A stretch of DNA of 60,697 nt from Sulfopaludibacter sp035606355 (GTDB lineage: Bacteria; Acidobacteriota; Terriglobia; Bryobacterales; Bryobacteraceae), in contig DATNFO010000065.1 in assembly GCA_035606355.1 (NCBI GenBank), positions 1-60,697 on the forward strand. Reading direction: 5' to 3'. Positions 53,329 through 60,697 of the stretch are shown piece after piece. The notes beneath the pieces were generated by a model. The model saw only the letters and a program-made list of their open reading frames with translations. It had not been told where the DNA came from and made no database searches. The stretch's first letter is position 1. Each line of letters starts with the position of its first letter. The position numbers and the translations under genes are program-made.

Positions 53329-54224
53329 CGCAGGTATCCTGGGCCGGCGGCAAGCCGGCGGGCATGGAGCAGGAAGGTATTTGCGCGTTCGTAGTCAGGG
53401 TGCTCCGGAAGCTTTGTCGCACTGAGCGCGTCATCCAATTCCTTGTGAAGCGAGAGCCGCCACTTCTCCACCTCAACCCACGGAACTTCACCGGCGCGGA
53501 TCGCTAGCAGGCGGTCGCGGTATTCGTCCACGCGTAGCGGAACGAAGCCGTGGCGCAGAACGGCGACCCCCGAGAGCAGCAGGCGGATCAGGTGCATGAC
53601 GTGCTTCCAGCGTACGCGATCGTGGTTGCGCAGATCCTGTTCGATTTTTTTGAACTGCGATAGCACGTAGGCGTTGTAGGTCCGGTGCACATATTGAGAG
53701 AGGAAGATGTTGCGAATACCGATCAGTTCAGAGGCCGGTTCGTTACAGACCTCGATGATGGGAGAGTACAGGCATTCGAGCACGTTCGGATTGGCTTTCA
53801 AGGCGAGGCGGAGAAACTTCTCAAGTTCCCAATAGACTTCTTCATTATCGTTCTCGAGTTGCTCGGGAACGCCGGCCAGTGACCAGTGAAGTTCGGCTGG
53901 AGGAAGATAAAATCCGCGCCGGTCCGTGTCAGAATCTTCCTGATCCAGGCCGTAGGCACGCGAGCCAACTATGCACCGGTAGATTACGCAGGAATACAGA
54001 TCTGCCTGCTCATAAGATGCGGGTATCTCCGCCTGTGCGTGGCGGAAGATCGAGAGATCGGCGCGTTTGAAGGTAGCCTCGCGTCCATCCGCGAAGCGAA
54101 CGCGGTAGTTATGCCCGGGAGCATCGGGCGAATGCGAAATTACGCCGACGGAACCGCCTACCCGCGTGAGGACCTTGGTCCCCTGAGGCAGGACCAATTG
54201 CGGTTGAGTGTCGGAGATGGCCAT
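53325..54224 (-). CDS. RlaP-like predicted nucleotidyltransferase, copy B with N-terminal domain
   Basis: The 299-residue protein has an N-terminal beta-rich domain of about 60 residues (LPQGTKVLTRVGGSVGVISH; YRVRFADGREATFKRADL). The nucleotidyltransferase part follows (VGSRAYGLDQEDSDTDRRGFYLPP, catalytic Asp pair in DSDTD). Helices with NVLECLYSPIIEV and KHVMHLIRLLLSGVAVLRHG are homologous to LEQLYSPLVVQ and PLLYLYRVLLTGIHLMRTG in copy A, so these are paralogues. It is the first gene of the pair, with copy A overlapping by 4 bp. The added domain resembles a small barrel that may bind RNA or protein; this is a guess. Confidence 0.82.
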   Translation of the reverse strand: MAISDTQPQLVLPQGTKVLTRVGGSVGVISHSPDAPGHNYRVRFADGREATFKRADLSIFRHAQAEIPASYEQADLYSCVIYRCIVGSRAYGLDQEDSDTDRRGFYLPPAELHWSLAGVPEQLENDNEEVYWELEKFLRLALKANPNVLECLYSPIIEVCNEPASELIGIRNIFLSQYVHRTYNAYVLSQFKKIEQDLRNHDRVRWKHVMHLIRLLLSGVAVLRHGFVPLRVDEYRDRLLAIRAGEVPWVEVEKWRLSLHKELDDALSATKLPEHPDYERANTFLLHARRLAAGPGYLR

Positions 54225-54278
54225 TCTGTACCTGCGATATCTCTCTCATCGTAGGCGGAGAAAGCGGGGTTTGTACAC

Positions 54279-54716
54279 TTACCGACGGACGGAGGCGAAG
54301 GACAAGGGTCGTTTTACGGGATTCGGTGCGATGACGGCCGTGCGGGTGGAGTTTGCCTGCGCCGCCGTGCGGAATTCGTGGTGGGTCATGACGACGGCGC
54401 TGCGGTTGCCGTTCACGCGCACAATTTTGCCGCTGACCACCAGTTGGAGGGGAGACGTCTTGTGGAGGAGCACTGGCCAGGCAATCGACAACTCGACGTT
54501 GAGGCCGGGGTGCAAGGGGCGCTCGGTTTCGAAGCAGATGCCGCCGCTCGAAAGATCGATCGTGCGGCCTGCGCCCGCGTCGAGGACACGCTTACGGCGG
54601 ATGAGCTTCCATTTCAGATCAAGCTGAATCAAATAACGGTAGTCGCGGCGGCGGTCGCCGGCTATCGAAGGCACTTCGGCTTGCTTGGTCTGCTCGTCCC
54701 ACTGGCCCATATGCAA
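54279..54716 (-). CDS. PilZ-domain protein
   Basis: The 145-residue protein contains RRRDYRYLIQLDLKWK (the RxxxR motif) and TIDLSSGGICFETERPL (the D/NxSxxG motif), which together bind cyclic-di-GMP in PilZ domains. The rest is a beta barrel with a basic C-terminal tail. It is therefore a probable c-di-GMP receptor acting on motility, secretion or polysaccharide output. The gene stands alone, diverging from the M16 operon. Confidence 0.86.
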   Translation of the reverse strand: MHMGQWDEQTKQAEVPSIAGDRRRDYRYLIQLDLKWKLIRRKRVLDAGAGRTIDLSSGGICFETERPLHPGLNVELSIAWPVLLHKTSPLQLVVSGKIVRVNGNRSAVVMTHHEFRTAAQANSTRTAVIAPNPVKRPLSFASVRR

Positions 54717-54885
54717 ACTTGATTATCCGGGCGGGGTTCGCGCATTCACAGTAACGGCGGTACTTGAAAGTGGTACTTGCCGTTCTAGGAGGCTTCTGAG
54801 GGGTGGCTTACAAGGTAAACGGTCTCTTCCTTACACCGGAACGGGGGTTCGCCCCTGCTATTCTCAGAGTAAGTACAGGAGCTTC

Positions 54886-56406
54886 ATGAGCGGCATTCGA
54901 TTTCTGGTGGCGGTTGCGCTTGCAGCGCTTGTTCTGCCTGCGCAGAACCTGAAGGAATTTGAAAAGAAAGTAACCGAATTCACCCTTCCCAACGGGCTGC
55001 ACTTCATTGTCGTGGAGCGGCATGAGGCGCCCGTGGTCTCGTTCCACACCTACGTCAACGCCGGGAGTGTCGATGACCCGGCGGGGGAGACCGGGCTCGC
55101 GCACATGTTCGAACACATGGCGTTTAAGGGTACCGAGACCATCGGCACGAAGAACTGGCCGGAAGAAAAAAAGGCCATCGACGCGGTGGAGAAGGTTTAC
55201 GACGAGCTCGACGCGGAGCGCAATAAGGGTCCGAAGGCGAACCAGACGCGCATCATCGAGCTCGAAGGGCAACTGAAAATGGCGATGGAGCACGCGCAGA
55301 GCTTCGTCATTCCCAATGAGTACACAACGATCATCGAAGAGAACGGCGCAGCGGGGCTGAACGCCGATACGTCTTACGACGACACGGAATACTTCTACAG
55401 CCTGCCGTCCAACCGCGTCGAGCTGTGGTTCCTGATGGAGTCGCAGCGGTTCCTGCATCCTGTGTTCCGCGAGTTCTATAAGGAACGGGATGTGGTGATG
55501 GAAGAGCAGCGAATGCGCGTGGATTCGAGTCCCCAGGGTAAGCTGTTCCAGAATTTCTTGGCGGCGGCGTTCGTGGCGCACCCGTACCATAACCCCGGCG
55601 TGGGCTGGCCGACCGATGTGACCAATCTCCGCCGGCCGGAAGCCTGGGCGTTCTTCCAGAAGTATTACGTGCCGTCGAACATCACGATGGCGATTGTCGG
55701 CGATGTCAATCCGGCGGAGGCACGGCGGATGGCGGAGCGGTATTTCGGCCCGATGCAAGCGCGGCCTCTCCCGCCTTTGGTGCACACGAGGGATCCAGAG
55801 CAGGCGGGCCCGAGGACAGTGGTGGTCGACTCGCCGACGCAGCCGATCGCGATGGTGGGTTACCGCAGGCCGGACGAGTACGACAAAGACGACCCGGTGT
55901 TCGACTGCCTGCAACTGATTCTTTCCAGCGGACGGACGGGGTTGATGTACAAGCAACTGGTTGAGGAGAAGCGCGTCTCTCTGCAGGCGCAGGCAGCGGC
56001 GACTTTCCCGGACGGCCGCTATCCCAACGAGTTTGTTTTTCTGCTGGTGCCCGCGCAAGGGCACACGGTGGACGACAACATCAAGGCGCTCGACGAACTG
56101 CTGGCAGCGTTCGTGACTAAGAAACCGGACGAGGAGACAATGGCCCGCGTGAAAGCGAATGCGCGCGCGGGAGTCATCCGGCGGTTGGGCGACAATGCGT
56201 CGCTGGCTTCGCTGCTGAGTTCGTATTCGGCGACATACGGAGACTGGCGAAAGCTTTTCACGTCGATTGACGATCTCAACAAAGTAACGGCGGACGATGT
56301 GATTCGCGTAGCGAGAACGTATTTTGTGCCGAACCATCGCACGGTGGCGTATCTGCAGGCGCCGCCCGGACGTGTGGCGCCGCGGGCGCAGGGAGGGCGG
56401 CAATGA
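54886..56406 (+). CDS. M16 zinc metallopeptidase, catalytic subunit
   Basis: The ATG at 54886 follows AGGAG by five bases and opens a signal peptide (MSGIRFLVAVALAALVLPAQ). The 506-residue product keeps the inverted zinc motif H73-M-F-E76-H77 in GETGLAHMFEHMAFKGT. A long helical insertion follows (about residues 92-145), then SYDDTEYFYSLPSNRVELWF and the family's MDSSPQG-like loop (RMRVDSSPQGKLFQ). A second, inactive M16 domain is at about 260-460. Such proteases degrade small peptides or act in maturation of exported proteins. The stop overlaps the next gene start (ATGA). Confidence 0.9.
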   Translation: MSGIRFLVAVALAALVLPAQNLKEFEKKVTEFTLPNGLHFIVVERHEAPVVSFHTYVNAGSVDDPAGETGLAHMFEHMAFKGTETIGTKNWPEEKKAIDAVEKVYDELDAERNKGPKANQTRIIELEGQLKMAMEHAQSFVIPNEYTTIIEENGAAGLNADTSYDDTEYFYSLPSNRVELWFLMESQRFLHPVFREFYKERDVVMEEQRMRVDSSPQGKLFQNFLAAAFVAHPYHNPGVGWPTDVTNLRRPEAWAFFQKYYVPSNITMAIVGDVNPAEARRMAERYFGPMQARPLPPLVHTRDPEQAGPRTVVVDSPTQPIAMVGYRRPDEYDKDDPVFDCLQLILSSGRTGLMYKQLVEEKRVSLQAQAAATFPDGRYPNEFVFLLVPAQGHTVDDNIKALDELLAAFVTKKPDEETMARVKANARAGVIRRLGDNASLASLLSSYSATYGDWRKLFTSIDDLNKVTADDVIRVARTYFVPNHRTVAYLQAPPGRVAPRAQGGRQ

Positions 56407-58649
56407 CGAAGCAACTGGCAGCATTCGTGGCGATCGCGGCACTCTCGGCCGCGCAGCAGCAGCCGCCGAAGGGCCAACCTCCGGGCGGTGTTACTCCGCC
56501 GGCATCGGTGCCGGGGCAAACGCCGAAACCGGCATCGACGAATCCGGCTAAGCCCGGTACGGAGACTGCGCCCAGCGGACGTCTGGCGGGCTCGCCGGCG
56601 AAGACGCCCCCCGTGCCGCTGGTCAAGGATTTGAAGTTTCCAGCCCTGCATCCCATCGCCGTGCCGAAGGTTGACACGGTGACGCTGGCCAACGGGATGA
56701 AGGTTTTCCTGCTGGAGGATCACGAATTGCCGGTCATCAATGGGGCGGCGCGGGTTCGCACGGGGAACCTGTTCGACCCGGAGAACAAGATCGGGCTGGC
56801 CACAATGACCGGAATGGTGATGCGCACGGGCGGCACCAGGTCGAAAACGGGCGACGAACTCGATCGCGTGCTGGAGGACATGGCCGCGCAGGTGGAAACC
56901 AGCATCGGGGAGACGTCGGGATCGGTATCGTTCTCCTCGTTGAAGGAAAACGCGGACCAGGTGCTCGGCGTTTTCCACGACGTGCTGACCTCTCCGGAGT
57001 TCCGGCAGGACAAAGTGGACCTGGCGCGCAGCCAGCTTCGGAGCGCGATTTCACGGCGCAACGATAATGCCAATGCGATCGCCGAGCGGGAGTTCGCCGA
57101 CATCATTTACGGCCGCAACACGCCGTACGGTTGGGACGTGCAATACGCCACGGTGGACAGGATCACGCGCGCCGACCTGCAGGATTTCTACAAGCGCTAC
57201 TTCTTCCCGAAGAACGTGATGCTGGCGCTATGGGGAGACTTCAATACCGCGGAGATGAAGGCGAAGCTGGAAAAAACCTTCGCTGACTGGACCGTGGATC
57301 AACCGCCGGTGCCGGCGTTTCCGAAGGTGAACAATAAAGCCGAGCCCGGGACATATGTCGCGGTGAAGAAGGATGTGGAGCAGACCTTCTTCGCCATCGG
57401 CTCGCTCGGCGGAGAGTTGAAAGACAAGAACTTTCCGGCGCTGGCGGTTTTGTCCGACATTCTCGGCGGTGGTTTCCAGAGCAGACTATTCCAGCGGGTC
57501 CGCACGAAGATGGGAAACGCCTACGACATCTCGTCGGGGTGGAATGCGGATTACGATCACCCGGGGACGTTCCAGATCAGCGGCAGCACCAAGACCGTTT
57601 CGACTGTGGAGACGCTGGAAGCCGTTCTGGATGAAGTGAACCGGATTCGTACGACGGAAGTGAGCGAGGAGGAGCTGCGGATCGCCAAGGAGTCGGCGCT
57701 CAACAGCCTGATTTTCGCCTTTGACACACGCGCCAAGACGCTGGGGCGAATGCTGACTTACGAGTATTACGGCTATCCGCAGGATTTCATCCAACAGTAT
57801 CAGAAGGCGCTGACGGCGGTAACTCGCTCCGACGTGCTGCGCGTTGCCAAAGAGTATCTGGACCCCGCGAATTTTATCGTGGTGGCGGTTGGGAATCCGG
57901 ACAATTTTTCCGAGCCGCTGTCGAAACTCGGCAAGGCTGTGGTTCCGATCGACCTGACCATTCCCGAACCGAAGCGCGAAACGATGGAGGCCACCACGGC
58001 GAATGCCGACCTGGGCCGCCGGCTGCTGGCGCGCGCGCAGCAAGCCGCGGGCGGGGCGGACAAACTGGCCGCCGTGACGGATTACGAGCAGTCCATGGAT
58101 TTTCAGCTCGCGCCGCAGGCCGGAGGGCTGGACGTCAAGGAGACCGAACGCTGGATCGCGCCCGCGTACTTCCGTCAGGACAGCGAAGTGCCGTCGGGGA
58201 AGATTTCGGCGTACACCGATGGCGCGGCGGGTTGGATCGCGACTCCGCAAGGGTCGGGGCCGCTGGCAGGCGCGCAGTTGAAGCAAGTGCAGAGCGACCT
58301 GTTCCGCAGCTATTTCCGGTTATTGCTGAGCGACCGCATCCCGGAACGGACAGTGCTGGCGGTGGATGACAGCACGGTGGAGGTTTCGGGTGAGAACCAG
58401 GAGACGATGCGGCTGACGTTCGATAAAGCGACCGGCCTGCCCAGCGGAGTAACGTACCAAGCCGTGCACGCGGCCGGGCCGCCGGTGGAGGTGGCCGAGA
58501 CGTTCGGGGACTATCGCGAGGTGAACGGCATTAAGCTTCCGTTCAAGCTGACCATCCGGCAAGGCGGCCAGAAATTCGCGGACGTCACTGTGCAGAGCAT
58601 CAAATTGAATAGCGGCCTCAATCTCGCCGACATGCAGAAACGTCCATGA
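56403..58649 (+). CDS. M16 non-catalytic subunit fused to a LolA-like beta domain
   Basis: The 748-residue protein has a signal peptide (MTKQLAAFVAIAALSAAQ), a Pro-rich linker of about 60 residues, then an M16 fold (TVTLANGMKVFLLEDHELPV; GLATMTGMVMRTGG where HxxEH should be). The metal-binding residues are absent, so it must be the partner subunit that pairs with the preceding active peptidase. After about residue 530 a new domain follows (LARAQQAAGGADKLAAVTDYE; GDYREVNGIKLPFKLTI), similar to the next gene and to LolA/LppX-type lipoprotein-binding folds. It overlaps both neighbours by 4 bp. Confidence 0.88.
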   Translation: MTKQLAAFVAIAALSAAQQQPPKGQPPGGVTPPASVPGQTPKPASTNPAKPGTETAPSGRLAGSPAKTPPVPLVKDLKFPALHPIAVPKVDTVTLANGMKVFLLEDHELPVINGAARVRTGNLFDPENKIGLATMTGMVMRTGGTRSKTGDELDRVLEDMAAQVETSIGETSGSVSFSSLKENADQVLGVFHDVLTSPEFRQDKVDLARSQLRSAISRRNDNANAIAEREFADIIYGRNTPYGWDVQYATVDRITRADLQDFYKRYFFPKNVMLALWGDFNTAEMKAKLEKTFADWTVDQPPVPAFPKVNNKAEPGTYVAVKKDVEQTFFAIGSLGGELKDKNFPALAVLSDILGGGFQSRLFQRVRTKMGNAYDISSGWNADYDHPGTFQISGSTKTVSTVETLEAVLDEVNRIRTTEVSEEELRIAKESALNSLIFAFDTRAKTLGRMLTYEYYGYPQDFIQQYQKALTAVTRSDVLRVAKEYLDPANFIVVAVGNPDNFSEPLSKLGKAVVPIDLTIPEPKRETMEATTANADLGRRLLARAQQAAGGADKLAAVTDYEQSMDFQLAPQAGGLDVKETERWIAPAYFRQDSEVPSGKISAYTDGAAGWIATPQGSGPLAGAQLKQVQSDLFRSYFRLLLSDRIPERTVLAVDDSTVEVSGENQETMRLTFDKATGLPSGVTYQAVHAAGPPVEVAETFGDYREVNGIKLPFKLTIRQGGQKFADVTVQSIKLNSGLNLADMQKRP

Positions 58650-59428
58650 AGCACATCGTTGCAATCGCGCTGGCGCTGACCGGCCTGGCGCACGCGCAGG
58701 AGACGCGGCAGGATCGCGGCAAGCGCGTGGTGATGGAGGCCCTGCACGCATTGGGCGGCGATGCGTTTCTGCACATGCAGGATCGCGTGGAAACCGGGCG
58801 GCTCTACTCGTTCTATCAGCAGCAGATCTCGGGGCTTTCCGTAGCCACGGTGTATACACGATACCTGACACCGGTGCCCGGGAAGGTATCGCTGCGCGAG
58901 CGGGAGGCATTCGGCGCGAAGCAGGATTCCGGCTACGTCATTCTCACCGAAAGCAATGCCTGGGAGGTGACCTTCCACGGCGCGCGCGAATTGGATGCGA
59001 AGACCTACAACAACTTCAAAGATTCCACGCTGCACAACGCGCTCTACATTCTGCGGCAACGCTTGAACGAACCCGGCATGAGCTTTTACTCGCAAGGCGC
59101 GGACGTAGTGGAGCGTGAGCCGGTGGAAATTGTGGACATTACGGACGCGGACAATTTCACGGTGACGGTGAGCTTCAGCAAGATGACGAAATTGCCGGTG
59201 CGCCAGGTATACCGGCGCCGCAACGAGCAGTTCCACGACTTCGACACCGAGACCACGGTGTTCGGAAAGTATCGCGACGTCAGCGGCATCAAGTGGCCGT
59301 TCGACGTCTGGCGCGAGCGCAACGGCGACAAGGTTTTCGAGATGTACGCCGACAAGGTGGAGATCAATCAGAACCTCAAAGACAGCCTTTTCAGCCTGCC
59401 TGCCAACATCAAGATGATGAAAAAGTGA
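58646..59428 (+). CDS. Exported LolA-like beta protein, homologue of the M16 partner's C-terminal domain
   Basis: The 260-residue product has a signal peptide (MKHIVAIALALTGLAHA). Its body shares with residues about 530-748 of the preceding protein the pattern RRxxxxALxALGG-DxFLxxxDRxE near the start and VFGKYRDVSGIKWPFDVW near the end. This is a stand-alone version of the same domain, so the two genes arose from one by duplication or fusion. It is probably periplasmic. The role is unknown; the LolA-type fold binds lipid-like ligands. It overlaps both neighbouring genes by 4 bp. Confidence 0.78.
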   Translation: MKHIVAIALALTGLAHAQETRQDRGKRVVMEALHALGGDAFLHMQDRVETGRLYSFYQQQISGLSVATVYTRYLTPVPGKVSLREREAFGAKQDSGYVILTESNAWEVTFHGARELDAKTYNNFKDSTLHNALYILRQRLNEPGMSFYSQGADVVEREPVEIVDITDADNFTVTVSFSKMTKLPVRQVYRRRNEQFHDFDTETTVFGKYRDVSGIKWPFDVWRERNGDKVFEMYADKVEINQNLKDSLFSLPANIKMMKK

Positions 59429-60351
59429 TAGAGCCGCGGCAGATTTTGGAGACGTACGCGGTCATTGCGCCGCACGTGCGCAGGACCCCGGTAATGGAGG
59501 TAGACGGCGGCGATTTCGGCATAGATGGCGTGCGCCTGGTGCTCAAACTGGAGCTGTTTCAGCATACGGGGTCTTTCAAAACGCGCGGCGCTTTCGCCAA
59601 TCTGCTGATGCGCGAGGCGCCGGCCGCGGGCGTGGTTGCAGCGTCCGGCGGCAATCACGGGGCCGCCGTGGCCTACGCGGCGATGAAACTGGGGCTGCGG
59701 GCGCGCATTTACGTGCCGGAGGTGTCCGCTCCCGCGAAGATGGAGCGCATACGGAGCTATGGCGCGGAACTCGTAGTGACCGGGCAGCGGTATGCGGATG
59801 CCCTGGCGGCCAGCGAGGAGTGGATTGCGAAATCGGGAGCGCTGCCGGTGCACGCGTACGATCAGGTGGAGACGCTGCTGGGACAGGGATCGGTGGCCAG
59901 TGAATTCGAGGAGCAGGCGGCAGGGCTGGATGCGGTGCTGGTCGCGGTCGGCGGCGGCGGACTGATCGGCGGAATGGCGGCATGGTACGCGGGTCGCGCG
60001 CCGGTGATCGGGGTCGAGCCCGAGAAGGCTCCGACGCTGGCTCGCGCGATGGAGGCCGGGCGTCCGGTGGATGCCGAGGCGGGAGGCATTGCCGCGGATT
60101 CACTGGCGCCGCGGCGGGTAGGCGAACTGATGTTTCCGATCGCGCAGAAGTATGTGCGCGAGGTGGTGCTGGTGGAGGATGACGCGATTGTCGCGGCGCA
60201 GAAGGCGCTGTGGCAGGTGGCGCGGATAGCGACGGAGCCGGGCGGCGCGGCGGCGATGGCGGCGCTGCTCAGCGGACGGTTCCGGGTGGCTGCGGGGTCG
60301 CGGGTGGGTGTCCTGGTGTGCGGCGGGAATACGGGGTCGGTGGCGTTGTAG
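59425..60351 (+). CDS. PLP-dependent threonine/serine dehydratase-like protein
   Basis: The GTG at 59425 overlaps the preceding TGA by four bases (GTGA) and gives 308 residues. The fold-type II PLP signatures are present: Lys52 in TGSFKTRGAFANLL, the Ser/Asn-rich VVAASGGNHGAAVAYAAMKLG, and the phosphate loop VAVGGGGLIGGMAAWYAG; GVLVCGGNTGSVAL closes the chain. It should deaminate threonine or serine to 2-oxobutyrate or pyruvate with ammonia. No ACT domain is present, so feedback by isoleucine is not expected. The link with the M16 peptidase operon is unusual; it may use amino acids released by the peptidases. Confidence 0.88.
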   Translation: MIEPRQILETYAVIAPHVRRTPVMEVDGGDFGIDGVRLVLKLELFQHTGSFKTRGAFANLLMREAPAAGVVAASGGNHGAAVAYAAMKLGLRARIYVPEVSAPAKMERIRSYGAELVVTGQRYADALAASEEWIAKSGALPVHAYDQVETLLGQGSVASEFEEQAAGLDAVLVAVGGGGLIGGMAAWYAGRAPVIGVEPEKAPTLARAMEAGRPVDAEAGGIAADSLAPRRVGELMFPIAQKYVREVVLVEDDAIVAAQKALWQVARIATEPGGAAAMAALLSGRFRVAAGSRVGVLVCGGNTGSVAL

Positions 60352-60400
60352 GACGGGGACACTCGTCGCCCTCGTTCGCTTTTTGAGGCACCTTTTACCG

Positions 60401-60462
60401 CTCCCTCACGGTCACGGCTCCGTATCTAGTTGATGCTGCTAACGGAGCCGCGACCGTGAGGG
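60401..60462. repeat. Hairpin repeat copy 2
   Basis: Arms CTCCCTCACGGTCACGGCTC-CG (60401-60422) and 60443-60462 pair with one mismatch around the 20-nt loop TATCTAGTTGATGCTGCTAA. Confidence 0.85.
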
Positions 60463-60520
60463 ATTGTGAAACAATCCGGCTCTCGCTCTCGTCGCACTTC
60501 ATCCGCCTTTTCGATACCTT

Positions 60521-60697
60521 TTACCGCTCCCTTACGGTCACGGCTCCGTTAGCAGCATCAACTAGATACGGAGCCGTGACCGTAAGGGAGTAACCATGGC
60601 CCTGTGGGCCGCCGATAGAAATGAAAGTCGGCGTAGTGCATCCTGGTATCGGTAGCGGCGCGTTTGAGGTCGGTATTCCGCTCTGGAGATGTTGAGG
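60521..60697 (-). CDS. Possible 3' end of a minus-strand gene (partial)
   Basis: The frame is open from the window edge to TAA (60521-60523), giving 58 residues, among them SGIPTSNAPLPIPGC and ISIGGPQGHG. The last 23 residues are encoded by the hairpin repeat itself (SLTVTAPLAAS..GAVTVRER), so if real, this gene has had its end replaced by the element. Homology is not recognised and it could be random. Confidence 0.25.
   Translation of the reverse strand, partial: PQHLQSGIPTSNAPLPIPGCTTPTFISIGGPQGHGYSLTVTAPYLVDAANGAVTVRER
60522..60590. repeat. Hairpin repeat copy 3, perfect 22-bp stem
   Basis: Arms at 60527-60548 and 60569-60590 are perfect reverse complements (CTCCCTTACGGTCACGGCTC-CG). The loop TTAGCAGCATCAACTAGATA (60549-60568) is the exact reverse complement of the copy 2 loop. 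Confidence 0.9.

Larger units (their letters stand above)
60352..60697. repeat. Intergenic stretch with two hairpin repeats
   Basis: No convincing complete gene is seen. It holds two hairpins of the family described at 4352-4425, at 60401-60462 and 60522-60590. The second has a perfect 22-bp stem. Between them is ACAATCCGGCT...GTCGCACTTCATCCGCC, the element body in the reverse orientation of 4409-4560. Confidence 0.8.

Noticed and set aside
60597..60697. Start of a plus-strand gene at ATG 60621
   Set aside because: The frame closes after 23 codons and lacks a Shine-Dalgarno sequence.

Overview
The window looks like a chromosomal segment of an acidobacterium, most likely from the Bryobacterales/Solibacter group. 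This is inferred from several features together: high GC, long carboxypeptidase-regulatory-domain TonB receptors of the Oar type without SusD partners, an orphan 835-residue FtsX/MacB-type permease of the ADOP style, PEP-CTERM proteins, secreted proteins with Gly/Arg-rich linkers, tail-to-head M16 peptidases, and dense intergenic palindromes. No rRNA, tRNA, CRISPR array or prophage was seen.

Layout. 1-200: the 3' end of an IS110-like transposase beside a fragment of a hairpin repeat. 0.2-8.1 kb: a secreted BNR/Asp-box propeller protein (-), a small PEP-CTERM protein (+), a composite hairpin element (4286-4564), and a minus-strand operon of epimerase, CPBP membrane protease and metallophosphoesterase. 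8.2-11.7 kb: a plus-strand cluster of secreted amidase, M24 peptidase and a truncated second M24 gene. 12-24.1 kb: three tandem receptor paralogues, each with its own promoter-like hexamers; the second has an in-frame TGA in its signal peptide. 24.2-26 kb: a Tat-exported protein of unknown function. 25.98-26.43 kb: three tandem copies of a short receptor-tail, terminator and palindrome unit, the last one attached to a fourth receptor on the minus strand (26.4-30.0 kb). 30.2-32.6 kb: GMC oxidoreductase plus its gluconate-dehydrogenase-type small subunit. 32.6-39.0 kb: membrane protein, malic enzyme fused to a phosphotransacetylase domain, ADOP-type permease and another membrane protein.

39.1-42.9 kb: phosphoketolase and acetate kinase overlap and form a phosphoketolase-acetate module, followed by a small membrane protein. 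42.9-46.6 kb: SEC-C protein, DHA2 drug exporter and a PEP-CTERM protein. 46.7-48.6 kb: an Ada/AlkA fusion and an alkylguanine methyltransferase, overlapping, for repair of alkylated DNA. 48.7-50.9 kb: FabI, an EgtD-like methyltransferase and a small HExxH protein. 50.9-52.5 kb: GH29 alpha-L-fucosidase. 52.6-54.2 kb: a pair of RlaP-like nucleotidyltransferases. 54.3-60.4 kb: PilZ protein and a plus-strand operon of catalytic M16 peptidase, inactive M16 partner with an added C-terminal domain, a stand-alone copy of that domain, and a PLP-dependent dehydratase, all joined by 4-bp overlaps. The window ends in two more hairpin elements.

The most unusual material is non-coding. There are two palindrome families whose ends repeatedly supply or touch stop codons, the tandem receptor-tail repeats, and a change in the sign of GC skew near 25-28 kb that does not follow gene orientation. 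Functions are assigned from motif recognition by eye; no database search was run.
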